Shown: positions 53,192-63,012 of the stretch, piece after piece | Numbering within the stretch: the first letter of the stretch is position 1 | Layout: the number at the start of each line of letters is the position of its first letter | NCBI RefSeq assembly: GCF_028285715.1 | Contig: NZ_JANQOO010000018.1 | Span: 62,001 to 126,000, forward strand | Direction: 5' to 3' | Origin: Ulvibacterium sp. | GTDB lineage: Bacteria; Bacteroidota; Bacteroidia; Flavobacteriales; Flavobacteriaceae | Length of the DNA: 64,000 nt | The notes under the pieces: model-generated | What the model was told of the DNA's origin: nothing | The model's database searches: none | Seen by the model: only the letters and a program-made list of their open reading frames with translations | Position numbers and translations under genes: made by a program

Positions 53192-54411
53192 TTTAAGTTC
53201 ACATTCATTTTTTTGTTCATCCCGGCTAACTCAAGGGTTAGGGTATAGGAGCCATTGGGATAAAAATCCTTCGACATGGTGAATTGGGCTTTTCCCAGTC
53301 TAGAGGTCGTTCTTTTGGAATCCAAGAGTGTCCCTTTTTCGTCATGTATGCTTATGCTAATTGGCATCCCATCTGGTATCCATTGCCCCATAAAACTTTG
53401 CATTTCCTCAATGTTGAGTGTTCTTCCATTTTCGGAAAGGGAAAGAGTAAAATCCTTAAGGGCCGCTTCAAAATCTACGGTAATAGTGTTGCTTTTTGCG
53501 GCTCCTGTGATATAGGCGGTTACCTTCCAGGTCTCGGCCTCCGTGGGGTGCAACAACAGCGCCTCTGCCACTCCGTTAATAGTAGTCCCTATAGTCTGGA
53601 GTACCCTACCTTTTGTATCCGTAATTGAAAATGAAACCAGCGTACCATCACTTTGGATATTCCCGAATTCATCTAGTATCGCATCAGTGGAAAAAGTGAT
53701 GATCTGATTTCCATCGGCGTACGGATGGATTCGCTTATACGCTATTTGAAAATCGACGGGATTGGCAGGGTTTACCAAGGTGGAAAGTTCCTTGCTATTG
53801 CTGTGGTTGCAGGTGGCGGTTACCAAAATACGTCCTGATTTTTCAGTACTATGGATATTTTTCCAACCTATCAGGTTTTTTAAGTGGACGGACTCCTGCT
53901 CTGCGCTATCCATGCGTTGATAGTAATACTTGATTTCGGTGCTATCGGACAGGGGATTATCATAAATATCGGTAGGGGAGGTAACGAACATGGAAAAATC
54001 GGCTTTCCCCGCAATTATACTTTGGGGTCCCAAATAGGATTCCATAGCGGTTCCTTTTTTGGGATTGGGACGGATAAAAATTTCTCCTTTATCATAGATA
54101 ATCCCATTTTTTACCAATGCCCAATGACAGTTCCCTGCTCTTTGACCGAACGCTTTAGGGAACCGAAAGGTTAATTCGTTATCTTTCCATGTAGGGGTAA
54201 GGACCGTACTTCCCCAGGCATTGGAAACGACCAAATGGACAGGATCCGTTATGTTTCCCTTGAAATGAATTAGGATGGAATCCCCGGCGAAAAATTCACT
54301 TTTTAAGGGCATCTGTTCATAAGAAATAAGGGCTGATGGGTTTTCGGTATCCGCTTCCCTACATCCGAACCAGAGCATTAAAAAGACAAATATGTATGGT
54401 ATGTGTTTCAA
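53188..54411 (-). CDS. Lipoprotein with repeated Ig-like/invasin-like beta domains
   Basis: MKHIPYIFVFLMLWFGCREAD lipobox; beta-rich repeats. Confidence 0.6.
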   Translation of the reverse strand: MKHIPYIFVFLMLWFGCREADTENPSALISYEQMPLKSEFFAGDSILIHFKGNITDPVHLVVSNAWGSTVLTPTWKDNELTFRFPKAFGQRAGNCHWALVKNGIIYDKGEIFIRPNPKKGTAMESYLGPQSIIAGKADFSMFVTSPTDIYDNPLSDSTEIKYYYQRMDSAEQESVHLKNLIGWKNIHSTEKSGRILVTATCNHSNSKELSTLVNPANPVDFQIAYKRIHPYADGNQIITFSTDAILDEFGNIQSDGTLVSFSITDTKGRVLQTIGTTINGVAEALLLHPTEAETWKVTAYITGAAKSNTITVDFEAALKDFTLSLSENGRTLNIEEMQSFMGQWIPDGMPISISIHDEKGTLLDSKRTTSRLGKAQFTMSKDFYPNGSYTLTLELAGMNKKMNVNLK

Positions 54412-54412
54412 A

Positions 54413-57400
54413 TCATCTGGGATTTCCGATATAACCGTTTATATCAATTTTCAAAAATTCAAAGGCATCCCCTGGATAAGGCTGTAATTGTTCTTGGGCA
54501 TGGGAAGGGAATCGATTCGGAAACACTTTCTCGGTAATGGCTGCATTAGGCAATCCATTTACGAAACAGAGGTCCAGACTACTATGGATAACGTCCAAAT
54601 CGGTCAACTTCAATGGGGAATAGTTGAACATTTGTTTACGTTGTATACGCACTCCCTCCTCCAAAAAATAATGGTCTACCCATAGCAATTCCTTGTCCTT
54701 GGAGTAGTAGGAGAACAAGAGCTGGGGTACGGTCACCTCCTGTATTCCGGAATTGAAGAGTACACCACTCATACCACTTTCCGTAAACTCTAGGTCTTGC
54801 AGGCCAATATGTTTGTATAGATCGGTTACCACTACATTTCCGGCACATTGCAGATTGAATTGAGTAGGTTGTTCTGCCAAGGCCACCGGAGTAAACTCAT
54901 CGGGGTCAAAGGTAGGCGGCAGGGTATCTTGGGTAGACGACCAAGCAATTCCCTCAAAATCGATTCGAAAAGGCGTGGTTTCCTTGGGCATCAATTTATG
55001 CTTCATATGATACTTGGCGTTGAAGTTGGCCAATTCGTTGTCCTCATCATTGTACAAGGTGGCCTTGATGACGACATCTGCCGGAATATTGTCTACATTT
55101 TGTAGCTCGCCCACAATACTATAACTCCCTTGGTACTTGACCAGTTTGGCTTGGAGCACTTCTAGGACGGGTTGCTTTAATACATCCTCATGATGAGTTT
55201 GTTGGGTGGTTATCCGCCGCCTACCCTGATTGTAAAAGGCGGTTCCATTTGAGGAAAACAACTGATCTGGCGGCAGGTCATTGTCAAAAGCAGAAGGAAC
55301 GATATACCACTTGCCTCCATTTTTTAAGAGGGTGTGATAAAAGGTCTTTTTTACCTTTTCCAAGGGTGTGATCCATTGCGTATACACTTTGGCCCTTGCA
55401 CTGGTCGGGTTCTCGCCCAGAAGCTCAACACCTATGGAGTCCAATTTTGCATAGGAACTAAGGATTCCATCGGTTACCGAAACTTCCAGCATATATTGGG
55501 ACAGGCTTACATCGTCCTCCGGGTTCAAGTAGGAGTGCGCTCTCTCGAACTCCTTAAAGTCCAGCGCATCATAATAGGCCATTACCACATTTTTGGGTGT
55601 TATTTGCGTGGCATTGTCCAAGTAAAAATGATACCCTCCGTAACCCAGCGTACCTATTAAGAGAATTGCCCAAATATGATTGACCGTAACCAATGGCCTT
55701 GAAAATCCGTTATAGGAAACGGCGTAGTTGAGAAATTCCCCTTGGGGTAAAGGTTTGGATTTTAGCATACGATAGCCCACCCATTGTATGTTGATCAAGA
55801 AAGCTAATAGTACGGTAAGAAACGGAAGAGTACCCCACATGATTTTTAGATAGGTAGGCACATCCTCTTTGGGTAGTATGGCCGGTAGGGGCGGAACATT
55901 CAATTTCTCCCATACCATAATGCCGTTTTCCAATTGTTGCAGACGTTGCCAACCACAGAAATACAAAATAGGGTCATAAAATTTGTCGTTGGAAAATATG
56001 TACTTTAAATTATATTTTTCTGGTACGGTCAAGAACTGTTGCAAGGAACCAATACCCTCTACGCCCCTAAATTTTGAGTTTTCCAAGCGTTCTATAGCCC
56101 GGGTTGTCAATTCGGGAAGCCTACGGGCCGAGTGGTAGTTCCCATCCACTGTCATGGCATTGGTCTGTGCGGATAGCCAGGCCATTTGGTCCCCAAATCC
56201 CAAAGGCAGATACCGCCACTGGTCGTGTTGATCTTGGTTTAAAAAATTGACAATGGGCAACATCTTAATTTTTTGAGGTTGCGACGGCCTAAAATAGTTG
56301 AGGCTCATGGTAAAAATGACCATGAGCAAAATTCCCGTTGCGATGCCCCCTCCAAGAATACGGTGATATACGGGACCCAAGCGATTTTGTAAATAGCTTT
56401 TTAAATCCCCCTCTACCAAACGATAGGCAAACTCGCCAAAAATGGGCAGTGCCATTATGGTGGCCCAAAGTGTAAAACGGTCCAAAGTCAAGATGTTGAA
56501 GGCCGTTTCCCCGAGCACAATCCTTGGGATAGGGGTAGTACCACCGGTACCTAAGAGCGTAAGTGCGGCAAAGGATAATCCAAAAAAGAGATAGCGTTTG
56601 CTAAAGTATCGGTACAGGATATAGGGCAAGACAAAGAGTAATATGCCCCAGGGTACCAAAAAGAAGACCAAACCGGAGGAGGCTACCTCCAGAAAATCAT
56701 CTCGGGAACCGTGGGGAATGGGTACCTGTGTAATGGGATTTTCCTTGGAGTTGATCCAGTACGGCAATATGCAGACCACAATGAGTACCAGTGATGACAG
56801 GCCAAAGCCCATAATTCTCCAAATCCCTTTTTTAAACTGTACAAGGAATACTCTAAACGTTATGGCCTTTGTAGTTGACACCTGATCTTTAGCCGCGTCC
56901 ATAAGCACCATACCGATCAATGGAAAAATGAAGAATACCATACCAAAGATTGGTGTTACATGGTGTGAGGTAACGGTAACGGCTATCAATGAGAGACTGG
57001 TGGCCAAATAGCGGTATTTTCCAGTCTTTATCCAAAGGTAGATTTCCGGGAGAGCGTGAAGCAGCACGGACAGTCCAATAATACTGGGTAACTGGCCAAA
57101 GATGTGCAAGGTTTCTATAAAGGTGGATGAAAACACGGCCAAAAGCGCCGTATAGCCCGCGACTCTTCGATTTCCTGTTATCAATAGTCCAAACCGATAA
57201 GCCCCTGTGATAAAAAGTAGCACCCCCAACAAGGCTATGGCAAACATTCCAAATTTTAGACCGCCGATGTACGACAGGATTGCAATGGACTGATGCACCA
57301 AAGGTGGATAGGCCTGTACCGTAAAACCGGTATACCAACGATAATCCCAAGGTTCGAACCAAGTTTGGGCATAGTGATCGGCAAAGAAGAGATGGATCAA

Positions 57401-57505
57401 TGCATCATAGGTGGTCTCCAGCGTAAAGAATATGCTGGAACCATGGAAGGCCACCCCTATAAAAAGAGCCAAAATAAGCAGGATATTGGTTCGTTGTACT
57501 GGCAT
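54413..57505 (-). CDS. Large multi-TM membrane protein (PTPS_related/YfhO-like, possible membrane glycosyltransferase)
   Basis: 1030 aa; about 12 N-terminal TM, large C-terminal extracytoplasmic region. Confidence 0.6.
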   Translation of the reverse strand: MPVQRTNILLILALFIGVAFHGSSIFFTLETTYDALIHLFFADHYAQTWFEPWDYRWYTGFTVQAYPPLVHQSIAILSYIGGLKFGMFAIALLGVLLFITGAYRFGLLITGNRRVAGYTALLAVFSSTFIETLHIFGQLPSIIGLSVLLHALPEIYLWIKTGKYRYLATSLSLIAVTVTSHHVTPIFGMVFFIFPLIGMVLMDAAKDQVSTTKAITFRVFLVQFKKGIWRIMGFGLSSLVLIVVCILPYWINSKENPITQVPIPHGSRDDFLEVASSGLVFFLVPWGILLFVLPYILYRYFSKRYLFFGLSFAALTLLGTGGTTPIPRIVLGETAFNILTLDRFTLWATIMALPIFGEFAYRLVEGDLKSYLQNRLGPVYHRILGGGIATGILLMVIFTMSLNYFRPSQPQKIKMLPIVNFLNQDQHDQWRYLPLGFGDQMAWLSAQTNAMTVDGNYHSARRLPELTTRAIERLENSKFRGVEGIGSLQQFLTVPEKYNLKYIFSNDKFYDPILYFCGWQRLQQLENGIMVWEKLNVPPLPAILPKEDVPTYLKIMWGTLPFLTVLLAFLINIQWVGYRMLKSKPLPQGEFLNYAVSYNGFSRPLVTVNHIWAILLIGTLGYGGYHFYLDNATQITPKNVVMAYYDALDFKEFERAHSYLNPEDDVSLSQYMLEVSVTDGILSSYAKLDSIGVELLGENPTSARAKVYTQWITPLEKVKKTFYHTLLKNGGKWYIVPSAFDNDLPPDQLFSSNGTAFYNQGRRRITTQQTHHEDVLKQPVLEVLQAKLVKYQGSYSIVGELQNVDNIPADVVIKATLYNDEDNELANFNAKYHMKHKLMPKETTPFRIDFEGIAWSSTQDTLPPTFDPDEFTPVALAEQPTQFNLQCAGNVVVTDLYKHIGLQDLEFTESGMSGVLFNSGIQEVTVPQLLFSYYSKDKELLWVDHYFLEEGVRIQRKQMFNYSPLKLTDLDVIHSSLDLCFVNGLPNAAITEKVFPNRFPSHAQEQLQPYPGDAFEFLKIDINGYIGNPR

Positions 57506-57585
57506 AGTTATGTAAGAAAATATAACATTATAAAAGTAGATATATTGTGGATTACTACCGTAATCACCTATCGGACAATAGAATC

Positions 57586-57654
57586 CATTCGTCTACAGAA
57601 AACTGCCATCCGTCTTTCGTCCGTTCCAAAAGGCGTCAAATGCCACTACATTTG
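57586..57654 (+). promoter_or_regulatory. Site D: cattcgtctac-N10-catccgtcttt plus exact TACATTTG (57647-57654)
   Basis: 21-bp period; 30 bp to TAnnTTTG. Confidence 0.8.
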
Positions 57655-57704
57655 GCCTGTGAATTGTAAAAATCATAACCGAATTTTTATTTAAATCTTA
57701 ACCT

Positions 57705-58850
57705 ATGAAAATCTTAGCAATAGACGACCAGCAATTGATCCTGCTTTCCGTGGAAAAGCGGTTAACCGAATTGGGATATGAAGTGGCCATCGCAAACTGT
57801 GGCCAGACCGGAATAGACCTTTACGAATCATTTCAACCGGATTTGGTGTTGGTGGATATCAACATGCCCGATATGTCCGGCCTACAGGTGGTGAAGCATA
57901 TCCGTTTTATCAGAGACTCAAAAACGCCCATCTTGGTGATGTCCGGAAATACGAACGAAAGTGTAATTATGGACGGCTTTACCTTGGGAATTGACGATTA
58001 TATGAAGAAACCGGTAAGTTTGGATGAAATGGCGGCCCGTATAAAACGTATCATTGGGGTGCCCAAATCGTCGGGAACCGCAATAAACGAGTATGGTGAT
58101 ACCCGAATGCTGCAAAGGAACTGTGTTGGTGTGGTCATTCCCTGCTACAATGAGGAAGAGCGACTTTTAAGTTCCGAATTCAAGGCGTTTGCCCATAAAA
58201 ATCTAGGTTATCATCTCTGTTTTGTAAATGATGGTAGTACAGACAATACCTTGGCCGTCCTGGAGGAGTTAAAGCAGGCCAATCCTACCAACATCAGTGT
58301 GTACAACTGTGAGAAAAATGGGGGTAAGGCCGAAGCGGTTAGGCAGGGGATGCTACATTTGATCAAGGACCAACAATTTGATTATGTCGGTTTTCTGGAC
58401 GCCGACCTATCTACGGACTTTTGGGATTTCGATGATTTGGTAAAGACCATTGAAAACTCGGATTTCAAAATAGTAAGCGGTTCGCGGATCAGTCGAATGG
58501 GTGCAGATATTACCAAGGAATCCGCCCGAAAAATAATCAGTAAAACCATAAACCTCATCATCCAAACCATCTTGGGCATGCCTTTTAAGGACACGCAATG
58601 TGGTGCGAAGATTATGGATAGGGAAATTGCCGCTACCGTATTCCAAAAAAGGTTTATTACCAAATGGTTGTTCGATGTGGAAATCTTTATGCGTATGCGC
58701 AAATTCTATGGTAAGGACGAAGCAAAACGATTAATATGTGAACAACCCTTAAAACGATGGATACACGCGGATGGTTCCAAATTATCCATGAAGGACTCTA
58801 TCAAAATTGTGGGGCAATTGGGTCAGATAGCCTTGCATTACCATCGATAA
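57705..58850 (+). CDS. Response regulator receiver domain fused to family 2 glycosyltransferase
   Basis: REC: ILAIDDQQ, LVLVDINMPDMSG, MKKPVS; GT2: GVVIPCYNEEERL, CFVNDGSTDNTL, VGFLDADLS, QCGAKIMDR. Confidence 0.95.
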   Translation: MKILAIDDQQLILLSVEKRLTELGYEVAIANCGQTGIDLYESFQPDLVLVDINMPDMSGLQVVKHIRFIRDSKTPILVMSGNTNESVIMDGFTLGIDDYMKKPVSLDEMAARIKRIIGVPKSSGTAINEYGDTRMLQRNCVGVVIPCYNEEERLLSSEFKAFAHKNLGYHLCFVNDGSTDNTLAVLEELKQANPTNISVYNCEKNGGKAEAVRQGMLHLIKDQQFDYVGFLDADLSTDFWDFDDLVKTIENSDFKIVSGSRISRMGADITKESARKIISKTINLIIQTILGMPFKDTQCGAKIMDREIAATVFQKRFITKWLFDVEIFMRMRKFYGKDEAKRLICEQPLKRWIHADGSKLSMKDSIKIVGQLGQIALHYHR

Positions 58851-58869
58851 ATCTTAAACCCATCCATCG

Positions 58870-58908
58870 AAAAAAGGTCAAAAGCTTTACGTTTTTGGCC
58901 TTTTTGCA
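58870..58908 (+). terminator. Rho-independent terminator
   Basis: AAAAAAGGTCAAAA-gctttacg-TTTTTGGCCTTTTT. Confidence 0.7.
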
Positions 58909-58912
58909 TGTA

Positions 58913-60310
58913 TTACCTCCGAATTCTTTGGAACATTTCCACATAATGATCGGATGGTTTAAAAATCCCTGCACTTTGCGTATAAAATTCCTTTTCAATA
59001 GGATAGATACCATTTTGGGTCTTTGTCCAACTCGCCTGAGCCATGGGGTGGTGTTCCATCATAGTATTCCAGTTTTTGTAATACTGATGGCCATTGGTTT
59101 CCTGTAGGCCCAGATCCATTTCGGGAAAGGGAGGGAGTCTCGCCGCAATGGATTTGTTCCAATCCACCAGTATGGGATTTACGGTAAGATCGGCACAGAA
59201 ACACGGAATATTTTGTTCAAAGGCCAATTGGGTAATTTTTAGGGTCATGCTCAAGGTCTTGGCTATGGCCTTGACGGCGATGGATTTATACCCCTGTTTT
59301 ATACGTTTGGCAGCATCTTGGGCCGTATGGGCACTTTCATCCGCTGCAATGCGAACGCCAAGATCACCCACAAAAGCATCATTGAACTCGTCAAAGGGTT
59401 CCTCCAAAACAGCGATTTGATCCAAAGCCTTTATTTTGTCCGCATGGTCCAGAAAGCGCTTCAGGGTATCCTTGTGCTCATATCTTCCATTGGCATCAAA
59501 ATAATAGGGTATTTTGCCATTTTTGGTATACGGGGTTTCATAGTTACCGATCGCCTTATGCAGGTCCGTAAGGAAATCTATATCCTTTTTGATCATTTCC
59601 TCTTGCGTTCCGGATGATCCTGTTTTCAATTTCATGATGAAGTAGCCCTTATCGGCGGCAGCCTTAATTTCGGAAACCGGGGTGCCGACGCTAAAGGAAG
59701 GAATACTGGCAACCTTGGTATGCCTATGGGACAACCCTGGGCGGTATTCCTCAGGGATCATGGCGTCAAAATCCGTAAATCCATTATGGTCAAAATAGAG
59801 CTTCCATAGGGCGTTATCCACGCACACTAGGGAATTGAGCGCAAATGTCTTGCGCATATCTGGATTTCCTGAAATTTTCTTGCCATAGGCCAAAATTTCA
59901 GGAAGCAACTCATCCAGGACTTCCACGGGATTGGTAAAGGAGACCCCTTTCAACATTTGGATGGCCCTTTCGCTCATGGCATACATAATGGCATTACCTC
60001 CATTTTCGGAATGACCGAAAAATACTTTGGAATCCGACCAGAGCACACCTTGTGTACCCAGACCTATTGCCGTGCGTCCGGCATTGCTTTTAAAATAACA
60101 GACCGTTTGCCAAATCTCGGAAACCCCACTTCCCTTAAATCGATAGGGCTTTATAAGCGGTTCCCGCTCAAAGTTGGAGTCTACTTCCTCAATTTTGATT
60201 TTTACCGGTTGCGTATTCAATGGAGTATTTTTTGAATTTGAAAAAGAAGGTATCGTTGTGAATCCCAAGGCAGCGGTAGTACCGCTAGTAATAAATTTTC
60301 TACGCGACAT
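58913..60310 (-). CDS. Enolase superfamily (mandelate racemase/muconate lactonizing-like) enzyme with Tat-like signal
   Basis: MSRRKFITSGTTAALGF; YFIMKLKTGS, YYFDANGRYE, VLEEPFDE, RIAADESAH, SIAVKAIAKT. Confidence 0.88.
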   Translation of the reverse strand: MSRRKFITSGTTAALGFTTIPSFSNSKNTPLNTQPVKIKIEEVDSNFEREPLIKPYRFKGSGVSEIWQTVCYFKSNAGRTAIGLGTQGVLWSDSKVFFGHSENGGNAIMYAMSERAIQMLKGVSFTNPVEVLDELLPEILAYGKKISGNPDMRKTFALNSLVCVDNALWKLYFDHNGFTDFDAMIPEEYRPGLSHRHTKVASIPSFSVGTPVSEIKAAADKGYFIMKLKTGSSGTQEEMIKKDIDFLTDLHKAIGNYETPYTKNGKIPYYFDANGRYEHKDTLKRFLDHADKIKALDQIAVLEEPFDEFNDAFVGDLGVRIAADESAHTAQDAAKRIKQGYKSIAVKAIAKTLSMTLKITQLAFEQNIPCFCADLTVNPILVDWNKSIAARLPPFPEMDLGLQETNGHQYYKNWNTMMEHHPMAQASWTKTQNGIYPIEKEFYTQSAGIFKPSDHYVEMFQRIRR

Positions 60311-60393
60311 TTTTCCAGAATCCTTGGGCATGATGTGTTGGTTTTATTACAATGTCAAATTAATGAAATTATCGGACTTGCCCTGGGCTTGCA

Positions 60394-61263
60394 TTAGGAT
60401 CGCTTAAAAATCCTTAGAAAGCCCTTTACGACCAGTAATGCAATCAATCCGACGACCAGACCTATGATAAATTCTCGAAGCAATGATGGAAGATCGGGTA
60501 AAAAATGATGTAAGAAGTCAATATTATGGACAAAGATTCCCCCGGCGACCAAAAGCAGGGCAATTGTACCGATAACGGATAAACCTTTGATGACTTTGGG
60601 CAATGCGTTTACCAATAGTTTCCCAATGACATCAGAAATACTATTACTTCGTGTATTAAGATTGATCAACCGGATTCCAAATTCGTCCATACGGACAATA
60701 AGGGCTACAATGCCGTAGACACCTACGGTTGCGATAATCGCAACCACGGAAACAACGATGATTCGGGTGACGAGGGGTTCTTCCAAAACCGTACCCAAGG
60801 CAATGATTACAATTTCCACGGATAAGATGAAATCCGTTATTATGGCCTCCTTGACCCGTTTTTTTTCCAGTGCCAGGATTTCACTTTCCGGTCTTTCCTT
60901 TACGTAGACTTTTTCATGGGATTTTTTATGCGGAAAAAAGTACTCGTAAATTTTTTCCCCGCCCTCATAGGCCAGGTAGATGGCTCCCAAAACCAAAATA
61001 AGGGTAATGGCCCAGGGTAGAAAGGTGCTGAGCAAAAATGCTGCTGGGAGAATAATAAGCTTGTTTAAAAAGGATCCCTTGGTGATGGCCCATAGGACCG
61101 GAATTTCCCGTGAAGAAACAAATCCTGATGCTTTTTCCGCGTTTACGGCCAAATCATCGCCTAAGATACCTGCTGTCTTTTTGGTCGCAATTTTACTCAT
61201 GGAGGCAACATCATCCATAAGAGTTGCGATGTCGTCCAGTATTGCAAAAAAACCTGATGCCAT
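60394..61263 (-). CDS. DUF808 family membrane protein (YedI-like)
   Basis: MASGFFAILDDIATLMDDVASMSKIATKKTAGILGDDLAVNAEK. Confidence 0.93.
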   Translation of the reverse strand: MASGFFAILDDIATLMDDVASMSKIATKKTAGILGDDLAVNAEKASGFVSSREIPVLWAITKGSFLNKLIILPAAFLLSTFLPWAITLILVLGAIYLAYEGGEKIYEYFFPHKKSHEKVYVKERPESEILALEKKRVKEAIITDFILSVEIVIIALGTVLEEPLVTRIIVVSVVAIIATVGVYGIVALIVRMDEFGIRLINLNTRSNSISDVIGKLLVNALPKVIKGLSVIGTIALLLVAGGIFVHNIDFLHHFLPDLPSLLREFIIGLVVGLIALLVVKGFLRIFKRS

Positions 61264-61507
61264 TTGATTTCGATAATTCTAAATAAAACGTATTTTCACC
61301 GTAAAAGTAAATCAACCTTGGCGAACGATGGGTTTAATCGAAAAAAATAATATCACACGCTAGTTTGGACCAAATCTTGGAGATAGCCTGTAATATTTTT
61401 TTAAACAGAAAAACCAATTCCTTAACTTAGGATTAATCTATTTTTTTAGGAACCTCATAATTTTGTGATGCCCATTTGGGAAACGTTCTTACTATTTGAG
61501 TCAGTAT

Positions 61508-61540
61508 TAAAAGCCGATACCCCACTATCGGCTTTTTTAA
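61508..61540. terminator. Bidirectional terminator-like hairpin
   Basis: AAAAGCCGATA-ccccac-TATCGGCTTTTTT. Confidence 0.8.
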
Positions 61541-61735
61541 AATAGCTTGGGGCGAAAAAAACCGCCTTTTCTACCTTTTTTTTGGCCTACCGTGCTCCAT
61601 AAGAATCAAATCCTGAAACCGACAACCAAATTGGTCTCCTTTTGTGTAAGTAGTAGTGAGAACTTAAAACCTAATGGGCTGGATCGATTACAAGAAATAA
61701 CCCTTTGGATTAAGACGTTGATAGTCAGCCCATGA

Positions 61736-62842
61736 TTAAATTTTTATAAAAATGCGTCTTTTATACAAAATATAGAGGAAGAGCCAAACCAAACCCGCAG
61801 CTCCAAAGGCAATAAGCACTTCATGCCATTTCTCGGGAAAGATTTTGAAAACCCCTCCAAACAATGTGGATGAGGTATATGAAAAATCAATGAAGCGATA
61901 GGCCAAATATACGGTAAGGGAATTCAGCCCAATGACCTTAAAAAAGAAGGCCCATTTTTTGAATCCTTTTACATCGATGATATAGTAGAAAAGGGCCAAT
62001 ATCAAACAGGACAAGCCGCTGGTAAGCATAATGAATGAACTGCTCCATAATCTTTTATTGATAGGAAAATGTAGGTTCCAGATAAGCCCGATGATGACAC
62101 CCACCACTCCAATTAGAACCAAGTTCAAAGTCTTTTTGTTTGCGGTCGCATTGCCGCGCAGCGTATCCCCGGCCAAGCTTCCAAAAAGAGTAATGCAGAG
62201 TGCCGGGAATTGGGTGAGTAGACCCAACTCATCATAGTCTCCCTGCTTAAGACGTCCTGGCAGGAAGGTACGATCAAACCATCCCACCAAGTTACCCTCC
62301 AAGGATAGATCGCCAGCCCCGTAACCAGGTACAGGTACAAGGAATAGGGCCGCATAGTAAGCTATAAGGATACCAGCGATCCAATACAGTCTTTGAAGTT
62401 TGGAAAAACTCAGGTACAATAGCGCAGTGATAAAACAGGCAAATCCAATACGCCCCAGAACACTACCTAGGCGTATTTCGGATGGTTCAGAGAAAGGAAA
62501 TGGACTGTTCTTGTAAAGAATTCCCAATCCGATCAGAATCAACATCCGCAGGAACACTTTTTTGTACAGGTTGGCCTTGGTGAGTCCCATTGTGAGTCCT
62601 TTATTCAAAGAGTAGGAAAGCGAGACCCCGGCAATGAATAGGAAAAGGGGAAAAATGAAATCGTAGAAGACAAAACCGTTCCAGGGTACATGTTTCAGTT
62701 GATCTGCTAGGACATCTACCCATGGCATTTCGGTCTTTCCCTTTAGAAGTACCAAAAAGGTTCCACCACCGGAGATAAAGAACATGTCAAAACCCCGTAG
62801 GGCATCCAATGAGAGTAGACGCTGGTTTTTTTTGGCGGTCAT
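61736..62842 (-). CDS. DUF5009/HGSNAT-like acyltransferase membrane protein
   Basis: RLLSLDALRGFDMFFISGGG; FYDFIFPLFLFIAGVSLSYS. Confidence 0.88.
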   Translation of the reverse strand: MTAKKNQRLLSLDALRGFDMFFISGGGTFLVLLKGKTEMPWVDVLADQLKHVPWNGFVFYDFIFPLFLFIAGVSLSYSLNKGLTMGLTKANLYKKVFLRMLILIGLGILYKNSPFPFSEPSEIRLGSVLGRIGFACFITALLYLSFSKLQRLYWIAGILIAYYAALFLVPVPGYGAGDLSLEGNLVGWFDRTFLPGRLKQGDYDELGLLTQFPALCITLFGSLAGDTLRGNATANKKTLNLVLIGVVGVIIGLIWNLHFPINKRLWSSSFIMLTSGLSCLILALFYYIIDVKGFKKWAFFFKVIGLNSLTVYLAYRFIDFSYTSSTLFGGVFKIFPEKWHEVLIAFGAAGLVWLFLYILYKRRIFIKI

Positions 62843-63012
62843 AAGTATAACTTATCTTAGCTATGAAGATATGACGTTTTTTCTTAGAATCGTTGAGATT
62901 GGTTTTTGTTGGATCCATGTTCCTCCTAACCTTTGTAATTCCGTGTGGCTGTAACAAATAGAATTGGTGCTACTCTATTCAACGTAGTTTAAACTTCCTC
63001 AAAAAAAATCTT

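Noticed and set aside
27241-57704. CRISPR-type interpretation of the 21-bp repeats
   Set aside because: Each locus has only 2-3 short arms with fixed 10-bp spacers and a promoter box; no repeat-spacer array and no cas genes.
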